Source of the DNA: Desmodesmus armatus
Taxonomy: Eukaryota; Chlorophyta; Chlorophyceae; Sphaeropleales; Scenedesmaceae
DNA length: 64,000 nt
Direction of reading: 5' to 3'
Assembly (NCBI GenBank): GCA_007449985.2
Contig: VIIQ02000848.1
Span: 148,960 to 212,959, forward strand
This document shows positions 34,153-45,639 of this stretch, one piece after another. Each line of letters starts with the position of its first letter. The stretch's first letter is position 1. The notes under the pieces were generated by a model, which made no database searches, was not told where the DNA came from, and saw only the letters and a list, made by a program, of their open reading frames with translations. Both the position numbers and the translations under genes were made by a program.

Positions 34153-37100
34153 GGCTGTTGACAGCTGTCTGATGCAGTTCTGTGCTGCTGCTTTGTGGGC
34201 TTGCTCAACCGACAGCGCTGCAAGGCCTCCTATGTGCCCAATGTAGCTTCAGCGTGGATGGTATTGTTTGCTGGACCCTTCTACACGTGGGCAAAAGTTT
34301 TGCGATCGAGTGATCTCGAGCTGATCTGCCCAACCAGCAAACACGCACGGCGAGAATGGAAGGCCCGCAGTGTATCAACAGTAGCATCAGGTGTTGGTGA
34401 CCACTTGTGCGTACTTGGCAGTGGCCATTGCGAACCGCCGATGCATTGCAGTTGACTGTACTGCAGTGTTAGCAGTGCCAAGTAACACATTCATGGAAAG
34501 TACTACTGCTGCTAAGCTTGCAGGTATCAGGACAAAGCTATCAACTTCATTTTGCTTACAACTCTCCTTGCAAACAGCAAGCAAGCTTGGCAAGCCTATT
34601 CCCAAATGCGCTCACCCAATCAGGTGGCACAATTGCAACTTGCAATTTGCAAGCAGTAGCAACATCTGCAGTAAGGCGGCTCAGCATGGCCATCCATTCC
34701 CCACCAGCAGAAACCACGCTCAAGCACCCAACCTGCACTGAAGAGCTGCAGAAAGCTGAAGACTAAAGGGTTGGGTTCAGCAAAGCATCACTACATCCAC
34801 ACTCACTGCATACCCGTCAGCCGCACCCAACCCCAACCCGCACTCCTGACACCACACACGCGCCACCCTGGAAACCAGCTCGCAGCACAACAAACCCTGC
34901 TACAGGCCGCTCCAACTAGCAGCCGTTCTCCAAAGGAGCAGAGTGTGCTGGGTACTGCATCAGCAGGGTACAAGGGCTCAGCTGATACTGCAGTAAGGTA
35001 TAACTGATACTGCAATACGAGACCCCTGCTTCGATGCTCCAAAAATGGGAAGGCTGCTTCGATCTCCGGCAGGCAGCTGCTGTTCAAACCGAAGCAATAC
35101 AGTCGGCTTCGCCTCAGCCGGTCGCCCAGCAATGTGGATGACGCAACCTCATGAACCGAACTGCCCAGCCACCTCTGAAGCTGACTGCAAACAACAATTT
35201 TGTAGTGCCTTGGTGTATGGCAATCTGGGTGGAGCACAAACCCCAAACTCCTTTACAAAGAGCCACTGTGAAAGATGTGTGTGTGCTGCACACAGCAAGC
35301 TTTGACTCGTAGGGATCGATCCCACCAGAAGGGGGCTGCAGGAGCTGCCAACACCACATCCTCCCCATAGCATAGCCAGCACGAACAGTCTTTGATCATG
35401 CAACCATCAAGCTGGCCACACAGCTTCTGACACTGCATCCACGCTCTTCAAACCGCCATGCCTGGTGTTGTTCAACACAGGAGCAACACAGGAGCCATCT
35501 GCAGTCCCTGTAGCTGACACAGCCGCAAAATTACATCCCCTCTCGCCCCCCATCACGCAGGCCCCCGCACTCAACCCAACACAAAGTGAGAGGGTGGCCC
35601 CCGCACTCAACCCAACACAAAGTGAGAGGGTGGCCCCGCACTAAACCTCACACAAAGTGGGAGGGTGAGAGGCAACGCCTCAAAGCAGGACCTTGCTGGT
35701 CTGAGAAATGGGGAGCAGCATGGGACACCCACACCATTCACACAAGCACATGCACCACGGGATGCACAGAAAGCACAGCGCGCGCACAGGATAGGTACAG
35801 CACACGCCCATAGCCGCCATGGGGCAGCCCTGAACATGAACATGCAGTGGGCGACACTTACTAGGTCTATTAGACAAGTAAGCAGCCTACATGTCATTCG
35901 TCGGGACAACCAGCACTTGATCTTCCAACAGCAACCGTTTGCTGGCAGCGAAGCCATAACTGAATGCAAGCCCCTGCACTACTGCAGTGCACAACCGACA
36001 GCGCACATGTAACAGCTTTTGTAGACCGTGCTGAGCAGCTTGCTGTAGTGCACAAACCGCTGCGCGCACAGCTATTCTAGTGCATAAACACCGCAGCAGC
36101 AGTAAGCAGGGTCAGCACTTATGTGGCCTGGTGCCCTGCCTTGCGCGCCAGGTGCGCACATGCTGCAGCAACAGTGGGCTAGGGAGCCCCCCCCCCCAAT
36201 GACTGTCTGCTTGTGTGCTATAAAGCAGGCCCCTGGGCCTTGCGATGCACTTGGAAAAACAGCACATTGCGAGCTATTTCAAGAGGGTCCGCCCTCTGCT
36301 GAATTGCTTGAAAATGGGAGGACAGCTATTACGCCCGAGTCGCCGAGTCACAACCCTAAACCCTGCAAACCAAGACCACAAGACATTAGAAGGCAAACCA
36401 AGCATCAATACGTCATGAGACGTATCCAGCAGCGCAGCAGCAAGCACAGTGCTTGTGTGAAGAGCTCAAAGACCAAAGTGGTCGTTGCTTGGTGCAGTAA
36501 AACAAGCTCTTCTGGTAATAGTACGCACACAAAGCAAAGGCGCGCATGTAGCAGGGGCACACACGGCCTTGCTCCATGCCCAAACAGCCATAGACAATGC
36601 CATACAAGGCGATCAAGCAGACAGATAGGGGACTGCATCATGTGAACCTGCACCCCTTAGGGCACCAGGCACAAGTCCACAAGACCCGAAAACACAACTG
36701 AGACACCAGCAAGACAGCCGCGCCTGACACCTGTCTGAGGGCTCAGGCCCTGCTCAGCACACTGCTTGCCCGACGCCGCTGGCTGCTCATGTTCGGATGT
36801 GATACACCCTTCACGCCTCGTACGAGTAAATCCCCGACCTACCATCCCTCCCCCACCCTCAAAAAGGCTTGTCCAAGATTGTCTCAATCCACACTGAAGG
36901 ATCATCTACACGCTCAGCCAACCATGGAAAGCCCCAAAGACATTCACAAGCTATATGCTTGCATCCACTGGGATACAAGCACAAGCAGCGCCATGACAAC
37001 AGGCACACACAACACCAGCGACATTTCAGGGAACACCCGGGGCATGGGGCCTAGGGTGTTGGCGTCAAGCCTCAATCATACAAACCCAACAATGACACAG

Positions 37101-37299
37101 CCAACTTTGAGCCTGAAAAGCTACCCTACAGGAAAGCAATGAATCTGGAACCCAGCTGCATACAGATACCCCTACTAGTTACGCTGCTGCAAACGACAAG
37201 CTCTTGCACTGACGAAACCTCAGCAGGCCATCATCATCACCTCACTCAGTGCTGATGATGACAAAGACTTGAAACAGCTTGACAAAAATAAGCTTGACA
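34153..37299. other. Long stretch without a supported gene
   Basis: No conserved protein recognised on either strand. It contains upstream sequence of the 34.15-kb gene and scattered low-complexity CA-rich sequence. Open frames such as 36121-36645 (+) and 34803-35246 (-) lack domain features or splice support. Confidence 0.45.
35561..35670 (+). repeat. 36-bp tandem repeat, three copies
   Basis: Units start at 35561, 35597 and 35633 (GCCCCCGCACTCAACCCAAC...). The first two are identical; the third has lost one C and carries several substitutions. Confidence 0.95.
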
Positions 37300-37355
37300 G
37301 GCCATCACCTCACTCACTGCTTGCGCAGCTTTGCAAACAGCCCAGTAATGCCATC
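37300..37355 (-). repeat. Copy of the FTR1 last-exon end
   Basis: CTGCTTGCGCAGCTTTGCAA followed by CAGCCCAGTAATGCC at about 37318-37354 repeats the codons for GITGLIAKLRKQ and the stop (37414-37450), about 100 bp beyond the real stop. Confidence 0.85.
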
Positions 37356-37413
37356 CCTAACAATGACAAGCTTTTGCACTGACAAATGCCTGGCCACAGG
37401 GGTAAAACAACCC

Positions 37414-40400
37414 TTACTGCTTGCGCAGCTTTGCAATCAATCCAGTGATGCCCCTCCTCTCCGGCTTCACTGCAACATCCTTACAAGCCTCGATATCCCC
37501 GCTGTCCCCAATAACGGCAGCAGCAGCAGCACTGCCGGTATCCCCACTACCGCCGTCAGATGACCTGTCTGACACAGATGGCAGGTCTTGGTCCCCGTTT
37601 GCCTCAGCCGCCGCTGCTGCTGCTGCTTCTGCAATCTTTGCGTCTTCGTCGTCTAAGCGCTGAGCTTCTGCGTCCCGTGCTGCTTCTGCTGATGCCAGTC
37701 GGACCTGCAGGTCGGATTGCTGCTGCTGCGCGGATGAGAGCTGCTGCTGCAGGGTGGCAGTGCTGCTGCCGGCAGCGGTGGCGGCCAGGAGCTTGCTCTC
37801 GAGGCTCGTGATGCGGCGGTTGCACCTGCAGAAGTTGCGGTGGAGGTAGCAGCAGCAGACAGGAGGGTGTGTGTCAGTGCTAGCACTATTGCAGGGTGGT
37901 GGTGGTGCTGCCGGCTGCAGTGATGGCCAGGAGCTTGCTCTCGAGGCTCGTGATGCGGCGGTTGCACCTACTGCAGCAGCAGTAGCGGTGGAGGTAGCGG
38001 CAGCACAAACGATGAGCTGTGTGTTGAGGAGTGCTGGTGGTGTGTCGGTAGTGATGGCAGTGAATGCACAGCAACACTTGTGCAGCAGGAATGTCTGCAG
38101 CCAAGTGATTGTGGGCTTGAAGATTCACAAACACTCCCGCACCCAAACTACAACAGAATGGGTGTTGCGCTTGTGTCAGCACAGTGCACGGTTAGGTCAG
38201 CACAGTGCACTACACCCTCCCTCCTCTCCCCCTCACCTGGTCAGCTTGCGATTCAGTCTAGATCCGCCTGTCCGCCCAACTTGCTGCTGTTACTGCCACT
38301 GCCAACTTCAGCAGTATCCGCTTCCTCTTGTAATCCGCATCACACAAAAACCCATGAACACCTACGTACCGCCCAGTGTGGTTTAGGCTAAACCCTGTCA
38401 TTTCCCTCCCTCACCTGGTCAGCTTGCGGTTCAATCCATCGGCCTGTCGTCCCCACTTCAGCAGCGTCCTCTTCCTCTTATAATCCGCATCAAACAGGGA
38501 CCTATGAACGCCCATGCTCCCATTTCCCCCCTGCATTTTCAGTTTTACGGTTGGGCTTTACCCCCCCCCCCCTCTCTCTTCTCTCTCCCTCACCTGTTCA
38601 GCTTGCGCGTGAGTCCGTCCGCCTGTCGGCCCAACTTCAGCAGTGTCCTCTTCCTCTTGTAATCCGCATCGAACAGCGACCCGTTGCGCCACTTGTACAC
38701 CACAGCGCCAATCACCATCGCCCAGTAGAAGCAGTACAGAATAAGGATAACAGGGCTGGGGCGGGCTTGGTACCCAAGCACAGCATGCGCCAGCACGAAG
38801 AATTGCTTGCCACCCGCGAATTCGTCATCACAGCAATGGGTGAGGTCTGTGACCGGCTTGTACTGCCAGGATAGTTCGTCGGCCCAGGGGGCGTAGTAGC
38901 CGAACATGCCGACCTTGGAGAAAAGCTGGGTGCCCAGGCTGACCTGTGGGTGTTGAGAGGGTGGGTGGGTGGGGGGGGGGGGCAAAGAAGGGAGGGAGGG
39001 TGAGGGTTTTTGAAGGTGAGGGGCAGCACACTCGAACAAGCCATGCATGGAAACAGGAAGGGAGCAGTGTGTGAGGTGAACTCGTTGTCGCAGCAATGGG
39101 TGAGGTCTGTTACTGGCTTGTACTGCCAGGAGAGTTCGTCGGCCCAGGGGCGTAGTAGCCAAACATGCCGACCTTGGAGAAAAGCTGGGTACCCAGGCTG
39201 ACCTGTGGGGCGGGGAGAAGGGTGGCAGGGCAAGGAAGGGAGGGCGGGCGGGCGGAGGAAGGGTGAGGGATTGTGTGAGTGAGGGTGGCACATTCAAGCC
39301 ATACACCCCAGGTGTGCCCCTGGGGAGTGAGTGGGGCCAGGAGTGCCATTGCCTTAGCCCTCGAGCATGCATGAGATGAGCCGTCCTTACAGGATGCGAG
39401 GCCAATGGGAGGAATCCTATGGCGTTACGATACAGAGGGGGTGTATCGGATTCTTTCTTTCTTTCTTTCTTTCTACACGCCGTAGGTTGTTACAGGTGGG
39501 GAGCAGTGTGTGAGGTCTGTTACGGGCTTGTACTGCCAGGAGAGTTCGTCGGCCCAGGGGGCATAGTAGCCGAACATGCCGACCTTGGAGATCAGCTGGG
39601 TGCCTAGGCTGACCTGTGGGGTGCAGAGAAGTATGGCGGGGGGGGGGAGAGGGGTTGTGTGAGGGGCAGCACATTTGAACAAGCCATGCATTGAAACAAG
39701 CAGGGGGCAGTGAGTGAGGTATGTTTGAGGATGATGCAAGTGGGTGAGGTCAGTGACTGGCTTGTACTGCCAGGAGAGTTCGTCGGCCCAGGGGGCGTAG
39801 TAGCCAAATATGCCGACCTTGGAGAACAGCTGGGTGCCTAGGCTGACCTGTGGAGGGTGGCGGGGCAAGGAAGGGAGGGAGGGTGAGAATCTGTGTGAAT
39901 GAGGGCTGGCACTCTCAAACCCAGCCATGCAATGTTGCACAACCACTGAAGAGAACCTGCACAACCACTGACGAGAACATGCAGTTCTTAACTCCTGCCC
40001 CTGCTGCAACGCCATCAACCACAAACCCAATCTCCCCTCCCGCCCACGCTGCCTGCAAACCGATGGCCTCATAAGTGCCCGCTGCACAGCACCGTACCTG
40101 TCCTGCTGCAATGAAGAAGAGCATGACTGTGGATATGACGAATAATATTTTGAGGTCTTTGACAGATTGGCTCATGGGCCAGATCAAAACTCAATCAATT
40201 ATATAATCAAATTGATCAATAATTAGTTTGACATAAGATATTGGTTGGGGTCCGCATGGCACTCACCTGGCCTGCTGCAATGAAGAAGAGCATGACGGTG
40301 GATATGACGAAGAATATCTTGAGGTCCTTGATGGAGTGTCCCCCATAGTAGATGACAAAGCCAACAGCCAGGCCCACCACTAGGCCAGCAAGGCAGGCAA

Positions 40401-42667
40401 GGGGAATGGCCTTGAAGCTGCTCTGGGCACCAACACCTGTGCACAGGGCGGGAAAAGCAGGGGTGCAAGTAAATTGGGTGGCTCTCAAGAGGGGGGGGGG
40501 GGCGAGAAGGGGGGTGGGTGGGCGCAGGTTGCAGGCCAGGGTGATGGCCTTGAAGCTGCTCTGGGCACCAACACCTGTGTGTGTGTGTGGGGGGGGGGGG
40601 TGCCAAGCAGGTGAGAGGGTGTATTAGGTGGGTCCCCAGAGAGGGCCAAGTTGCAGGCAAGGGGGGATGGCCTTGAGGCTGCATTGCGCACCAATACCTG
40701 TGTGTGTGGGGGGGGGGGGCAGGAGAGGCAGGAGAGGCGTCAGAGAAGCAGGAGCGAAGTTGGGTTGGGTGCGTCTTCGACGGCGGGAGGATGCAGGCAA
40801 GGGGAATGGCAAACCATTCAAGCTGTGCTCTGGGCCCCAACACCTGGGGGAGCAGGAGAGGGCAATTCAATGGGGTGGGGGCATGTGTATCCACACAACT
40901 CAGCTGTAATGTAAGGGCTGCTGTGGCTGTCTGAAGAGGCAGTATCAGCTGTGCACTACTGCCAGAAGCACTTTAGGGTTTAGGGTTTAGGAAAAACCTA
41001 AACCCTAAGAAGCACTGACCTGCACATACTCCGCACCCACCCCCCTGTTCCCCAGCCACCCACCTGCCAGGAAGATGACTGACTCGATGCCCTCACACAG
41101 GACAGCAATGGCTGCCACAGGCACTCACCCCTAGCCCAAGCAGCCAACCCAATGCACCCCCCTCCCCCCCGCCCCCAAAACCCCAACACCACCCCCTATC
41201 CCCACCCCCAGCCACCCACCTGCCAGGAAGATGACCGACTCGATTCCCTCACGCAGCACCGCACTGGCTGCCAGGATGAGCACAGACCAGGAGTGAGATT
41301 TGGTAGTCGCGGTGGTGGCGGCAGTGGATGACTCAGTGGCCTTCTCCATAGCCTGGGGGGGGGGTAGAGCAAGAACAGAAAGCAGGCAAGTCAGTGTCAA
41401 AGCTGACTACAACACGCCCTGTGGGATGCAGCTGCCAACCATCCGCTTCCCGTACTGTTAGCCACCCTCCGTTGCTGGAGTCAGTTGCAGCGTAGCTACA
41501 TGCGAACTCCTTGGAAGACTCTTCTTTGGGGAAGCTGCCATCCAGCCAGCACAGGCTCCTCAGTATGCTTGCATCACATCAATGTCTGCTGCTGTGGGAC
41601 AGTTACAGTACTACAGGCCTTCCTTGCACTCCTGCATTCTGCCGCAGCCCCTATCTGTCCACCAACCATGCATCATAGAGCTCACCCTGCTTCATCCGCA
41701 CCGCTCCCCACCCTCCCCCCCCCCCCCCCCGATGGTACACCAAACTCGACACACTCTCCTTCATACAGAAGCCCAAGACACTCACCGTGCGCGCTGCGCC
41801 GTCCAGTTTACGCATGTACTTCTGCTCAATATTGCTGAACCGCAGCATCGCAAAACCCAGGTAGGTGATCAGTATGCAGGCCACATAGCTGATACAGCCT
41901 TGGAAGATAAGCTTGCCGTTGCCCTGGAATAAACTCGTGGAAGCGACGTAGTAAACTGCTGCAAAGACACCACCGGCAATGATGCTGCCGATGATACCGA
42001 TTGCTGCTCCCCACCACACTGCAGAGCACAGCACGGCACAGCACGGCAGGAGTAGGGCATGGTCAAAAGTCAGCAACAAGCAATGCGATGTTTCTGCGGT
42101 GTTTTCTGAATTTCATGACATGGCCGCAGAGGCCGCAGATGGATACCGAAGGAGGGTGCCACAACACAATTCGGTCCTGTTGTCTGCGGCCGTGCCATGC
42201 AATCAGCAACTAGCTGTATAAGGACACTCAAAAACCGACCACAGCTCACAACACTTGGCCAGCTGTTGTTTACCAAAGCACTGAGAGCTAAGTCTAGCCT
42301 CCAACCTCACACCACGACAGTTGACTGCCAATGACGCTGCTGCGTTCGTCAGCAGAGTGATTGGACCTCTCACTTCCAGCCTGGTGGGTACAACCGTCAG
42401 TGTGACCTTGCAGTGTGACCATTGTGACAGTGTCACACAACATGCCCAGCCAATTCCCAGTGCACGCTGCTTGTCATTGCGTCGGGTGCATCAGCCAGAA
42501 GCCCCCCACCAAGACTGCTGCTGACTGCGTGCCTCACCTTGCTTCTTTAGCGCAGGGGCTGTGCGGTTCATGCACTGCAGCAGCACTGCAATGATCACGG
42601 CAGCCTCCAGCGTTTCACGCAGAAAGATGAAGAAAGCCACTAAGCTAAAGTAGTCCTGGAACGCCAT
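37414..42667 (-). CDS. FTR1: FTR1-type high-affinity iron permease with C-terminal coiled-coil tail
   Basis: Plasma-membrane iron transporter, which in fungi and algae works with a multicopper ferroxidase. Six exons on the minus strand: 42538-42667, 41786-42018, 41220-41352, 40267-40436, 38594-38943, 37414-37825. The total of 1428 nt gives 475 residues with no frame break. Membrane segments include FSLVAFFIFLRETLEAAVIIAVLL, IGIIGSIIAGGVFAAVYYV, SVLILAASAVLREGIESVIFLAG, ACLAGLVVGLAVGFVIYY, FFVISTVMLFFIAAGQ and SPVILILYCFYWAMVIGAVVY. The iron-binding REGxE motif is complete in segment 3 (REGIE) and altered in segment 1 (RETLE). The terminal exon adds about 136 residues: a heptad-like NRRITSLESKLLAA...LQQQLSSAQQQQSDLQ coiled coil, a Ser/Asp/Ala-rich stretch and GLIAKLRKQ. 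That exon joins through KLNR-CNRRITS in phase 2. The exons sit among many decayed copies of themselves. Confidence 0.93.
37890..37967 (-). repeat. Copy of the FTR1 exon 6 start
   Basis: The exon 6 start (codons for CNRRITSLESKLLA) is repeated at about 37890-37967, 142 bp upstream in transcript sense. Its acceptor reads GCAGTAG, and a stop follows after about 26 codons. Confidence 0.9.
38230..38640 (-). repeat. Three copies of the FTR1 exon 5 end
   Basis: The segment encoding LFDADYKRKRTLLK..GRQADGL.RKL. plus its AG|GTGAGG donor occurs at about 38588-38680 (real), 38410-38505 and 38233-38345. The outer copies carry substitutions, and the farthest has a 20-bp internal expansion. Confidence 0.88.
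38835..39847 (-). repeat. Four copies of the FTR1 exon 5 start
   Basis: Acceptor CACAG plus the codons for VSLGTQLFSKVGMFGYYAPW end at 38943 (real), about 39202, 39613 and 39847 (plus-strand coordinates of the exon start). Each copy carries 90-110 bases of exon and about 130-300 bases of flanking intron. The 39202 copy has a one-base deletion in the GGGG before CGTAGTAGCC. Confidence 0.93.
40097..40335 (-). repeat. Two copies of the FTR1 exon 4 end
   Basis: The IKDLKIFFVISTVMLFFIAAGQ segment with its donor is real at 40267-40335. It is repeated at about 40098-40170 with ILFVIS and SVKDLK variants and a GTACGG donor. Confidence 0.9.
40425..40843 (-). repeat. Four copies of the FTR1 exon 4 start
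   Basis: ACCTGTG-type acceptors followed by the codons for GVGAQSSFKAI occur with exon edges at 40436 (real), about 40574, 40697 and 40843. Decay increases with distance: GCGCACCAATACCTG in the third, and an insertion in the fourth. Poly-G tracts of 9-10 lie between copies. Confidence 0.9.
40964..41016. repeat. Inverted telomere-type (TTTAGGG) insert with 9-bp flanking repeats
   Basis: The insert at 40973-41007 consists of TTAGGGTTTAGGGTTTAGG, a short A-rich loop and CCTAAACCCTAA, which can fold into a hairpin of plant/algal-type telomere repeat. AGAAGCACT flanks it exactly at 40964-40972 and 41008-41016. It lies in FTR1 intron 3. Confidence 0.92.
41058..41120 (-). repeat. Decayed copy of the FTR1 exon 3 end (REGIE region)
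   Basis: A copy of the codons for AVLREGIESVIFLAG plus the GTGGGTGGC donor lies 159 bp downstream (transcript sense) of the real exon 3 end. The motif has become CEGIE. Confidence 0.9.
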
Positions 42668-43689
42668 GGCTGCTGCTGCCTGTGGCTGCGGTGTGGGTTG
42701 AAGTCGACAAAGGGACCAGCAGGTGCCTGTGCTGCAGCTATGGCTGATGCTGCTGCTTGATAGAGCAAGCTAAGGCTTCTGTGTAATCAGCGCGCTTGAG
42801 TGCGCGGGCACCTCTAAGGTGACTGGGACTGCACCAGAAGAGCAGCAGCAGCAGCAGTTGCGATCGTGCAGCGTGTGGACTTTACTGTCCCTGTGTCGCA
42901 GCTGCCGCCAACGGACGTCGAGATGAGTCCGGAATGAACTGATTGACGAAGTGATTGCTAATTAGAGGATTGCAGGGGCGGGTGCTCTGGTGGTGGCAAC
43001 TGCAGCAGGACCCAAGCGGGTGGAATGCTTTCCGTTAGTTGGGGTTGGTGAAGTGTGGCTTATAGAAGTGTGGCTTGATGCAGTACAGCCAGCGTGTGCT
43101 GGGGAAATGGATGGCCTTCGACGTGACCACTTGCCTGTGCCGTCCACACGCCATCCACTGCTGAGCACAACCTATTACGCAGTTGGCTTTGACAATCGTT
43201 CAAAGCGTTTTGAACCGGCACAAGCTGCATAGGGTCGACCAGAGACGCGCAAGCCTTGTGTTCATGTGCATTGACATGCCATGCACAACACTTGCCATTC
43301 ATGGAAGGTGACAAACAGCTGAGCTGCCTACTTCTTCGGCTTCAGATTTATGCCGTCTCGCTTAATTCATGCTCGGGGTGTGCAGCACCGGCCTCAGAGT
43401 GATGTTGAATCGCCTACAGTCAAACTGGTGCATCCTGCAGACTCCTCCAGGCGGAACCCAAGCAGCCTGTGACCAGACCCATGGCAATCAGGCGGGTATC
43501 AAAGGCAGATTCAGAAACCAGAAGAAGAAGATGAAGCCAGGGCCAGGGTCAACCTAGGTCGTTTAATGTGCCGGTGAGTAGGATGCAGGCTGCACCATGC
43601 AGCACTAGTGCTGCAGTACTGCTGCCCCTGTTGCTGTACATCATGCTCTTGGTGATGATGATTTGTGTTACATTGGGGTGGGGTCTGTC
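42668..43689. other. FTR1 upstream region; no gene seen
   Basis: The 5' flank of FTR1 and unassigned sequence. A short (GCA)n run lies near 42843-42857. I could not identify a specific iron-responsive element. Confidence 0.5.
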
Positions 43690-43877
43690 AACCCAGACCA
43701 TAAGCTGCCAACCGGTGGCAACCGGGGACACCAATCCATCATTTCACCATGAGTAACAAGGCGCCACCTATAACCTGTGTGTGTGATTTGTTACAAGAGG
43801 CCCCGTCAATTCGGGACTTAAGCTGCCGACCATTGGCAACCGGGCACACCAATCCATTATGCCCCCCAAAGTAACAT
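43690..43877 (+). repeat. Roughly 120-bp tandem duplication at the left end of the inverted-repeat element
   Basis: TAAGCTGCCAACCGGTGGCAACCGGG-type sequence near 43701 is repeated near 43818 (TTAAGCTGCCGACCATTGGC). Both are followed by ACACCAATCCAT and GTAACA..GGCGCCACC. The left terminal repeat of the 43782-45204 element overlaps the start of the second copy. Confidence 0.85.
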
Positions 43878-45204
43878 AGGCGCCACCAAAACTTCAGTCA
43901 GGTTCAGTGACAGGACAGTGGACACCTATGGGCACAACAAGGGTTTAGCAAGGGGCATGCATGCACATGACATGAAGCAAGCGAAGCACTGTCCATGGGC
44001 AAGGCATAGAGCATGGAATGATGCGGCCTTGTGGGAAGCACATGAACAGGAACTGTCCATGAGAAAGCACATGCACATACCACAAGCAAACACTGTATGC
44101 AGGCGACTCGGACCGCCCTGACACCTCTGACAGCAGGTAGCAGCATGCACGCAACCTCAGCCCTGCCTGCAAGCACAGCCGCCAACACTGCACCCCCTCA
44201 TCCCACGCTGTTGAAAAATGTGTGCTCCAACCAGGACGCAAAAGGATGTGCATAGGGGAAGATGAGACAGCATTAGGCAGGGAATTAGGCTGACCTAGAC
44301 ATGACTACAACTGCATAAAACATACAGCTGGATGGAAAAGCATCAAGCACAACCAACCCGCACCCTCATGGCTGCACAAATTTGCGCACAGCTGAAGCCT
44401 CCACCTGCTGCTGCAGGCAGCAACAAAGATGAGAAACAACCCTTCGCAAAGCATGAGGCACCACCCTGGCTGTGCCTGTGCTACCGTCTGTCATGCATGA
44501 CCAGTCATGGCAAAGTAGGCAGCATGCCACAAGGGCAACTGCCCCATAACATGCATGGGCATCCTCCCAAGGCACTTCCCCAGGCCTGCCAAGCCAAGGG
44601 GCCAACAATGGGGATGATGACAACCCCGAAAGCACAGCTGCTGCGGAACACAACAGTCCCTGCGTCCTTGAAGACAATGTAACCTGCATTTTTCAGCAAG
44701 TACCACACACCCGGTCGGGCTAACCTGATCTTGGGGCCTACTATAACCTCGATAAAACTGATCTGCCGATGGACGCATCTGTTGTGTGCAGTTTCTGATC
44801 ACAACACTCCCAGCAGCTGGGACTGCTGTCCTGTCAGGGGCATGGACATGCCCCAGGAGGCAAGAAGGATCTTGAAATGAGTACACAAGCAGCTATGCTG
44901 CCACTGAGTCCAGTCCTAGAGGAGACACAATCAGTTAGGGATGGGGGCTGTACGTCTCAACCCCTTTACTTCAAAAGCTTACGCACCAACAGTGTACCCC
45001 CGCCCTGCCCTTCCAACACCACCCCTCAGGGGTCAGTGACCCACACTGTGGCACACACCCACTCACCATCCTTCAAGTCTCTACTCTACCTGTCCGCCAC
45101 CACCACCACCACCACCACTGCTGGGCCACAGCACTCTTCCGCGAAAATTCTATGATGCTTAAGCTTAAGTCCCGAATTGACGGGGCCTCTTGTAACAAAT
45201 CACA
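43782..45204. mobile_element. Putative 1.4-kb element bounded by perfect 43-bp inverted repeats
   Basis: 43782-43824 (TGTGATTTGTTACAAGAGGC...) is the exact reverse complement of 45162-45204. The 1337 bp between contain no recognisable transposase; the longest frame, 44332-44682 (+), has no known motif. A non-autonomous DNA element is plausible. No clear target-site duplication is visible, and the left flank is a GT-rich run that blurs the boundary. An alternative is a simple inverted duplication. Confidence 0.55.
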
Positions 45205-45560
45205 GACAGACATGATGCTGCCAGGCTGCGCTGTGCAGGTCTTTGCAGTCATGAGCTGCTTCAGTACCTCAATGGCGTATTACAGATAAAACTTTGCGAC
45301 AGATTGTGCCCTTCTACAGGGCCTGGTGGTTCCCTTCACAAGATGTCAACCCCATGATCAGCACCATAACCGCAATGTTGCGAAATGTGCGCCACCCGCC
45401 TTGAAACCGCTCAGACATATACAGCAAGTTATCAGCAACAACGTTGGGAGTTGAAGAACCTGAATTTGGCCCTTTATGAGGCGCGCACTCACGCTGCAGT
45501 TTTTTTGCGTTTTGCCGAATATAGAGCTCGCGATGATTGCAGTTGGCATCTCAACCACAA

Positions 45561-45633
45561 GCCCGGGTAGCTCAGTCGGTAGAGCGCAAGGCTCTTAACC
45601 TTGTGGTCGTGGGTTCGAGCCCCACTTCGGGCG
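45561..45633 (+). tRNA. trnK-CUU: tRNA-Lys (anticodon CUU)
   Basis: A 73-nt cloverleaf without intron. The acceptor stem GCCCGGG pairs with TTCGGGC (two G-U pairs), with discriminator G. The D-arm carries TAGCTCAGTCGG (A box). The anticodon arm is CAAGG / loop CTCTTAA / CCTTG, giving anticodon CTT. The T-arm contains GGTTCGAGCCC (B box). CCA is not encoded, as expected for a nuclear gene. A T-run follows directly. Confidence 0.97.
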
Positions 45634-45639
45634 CAGCCA

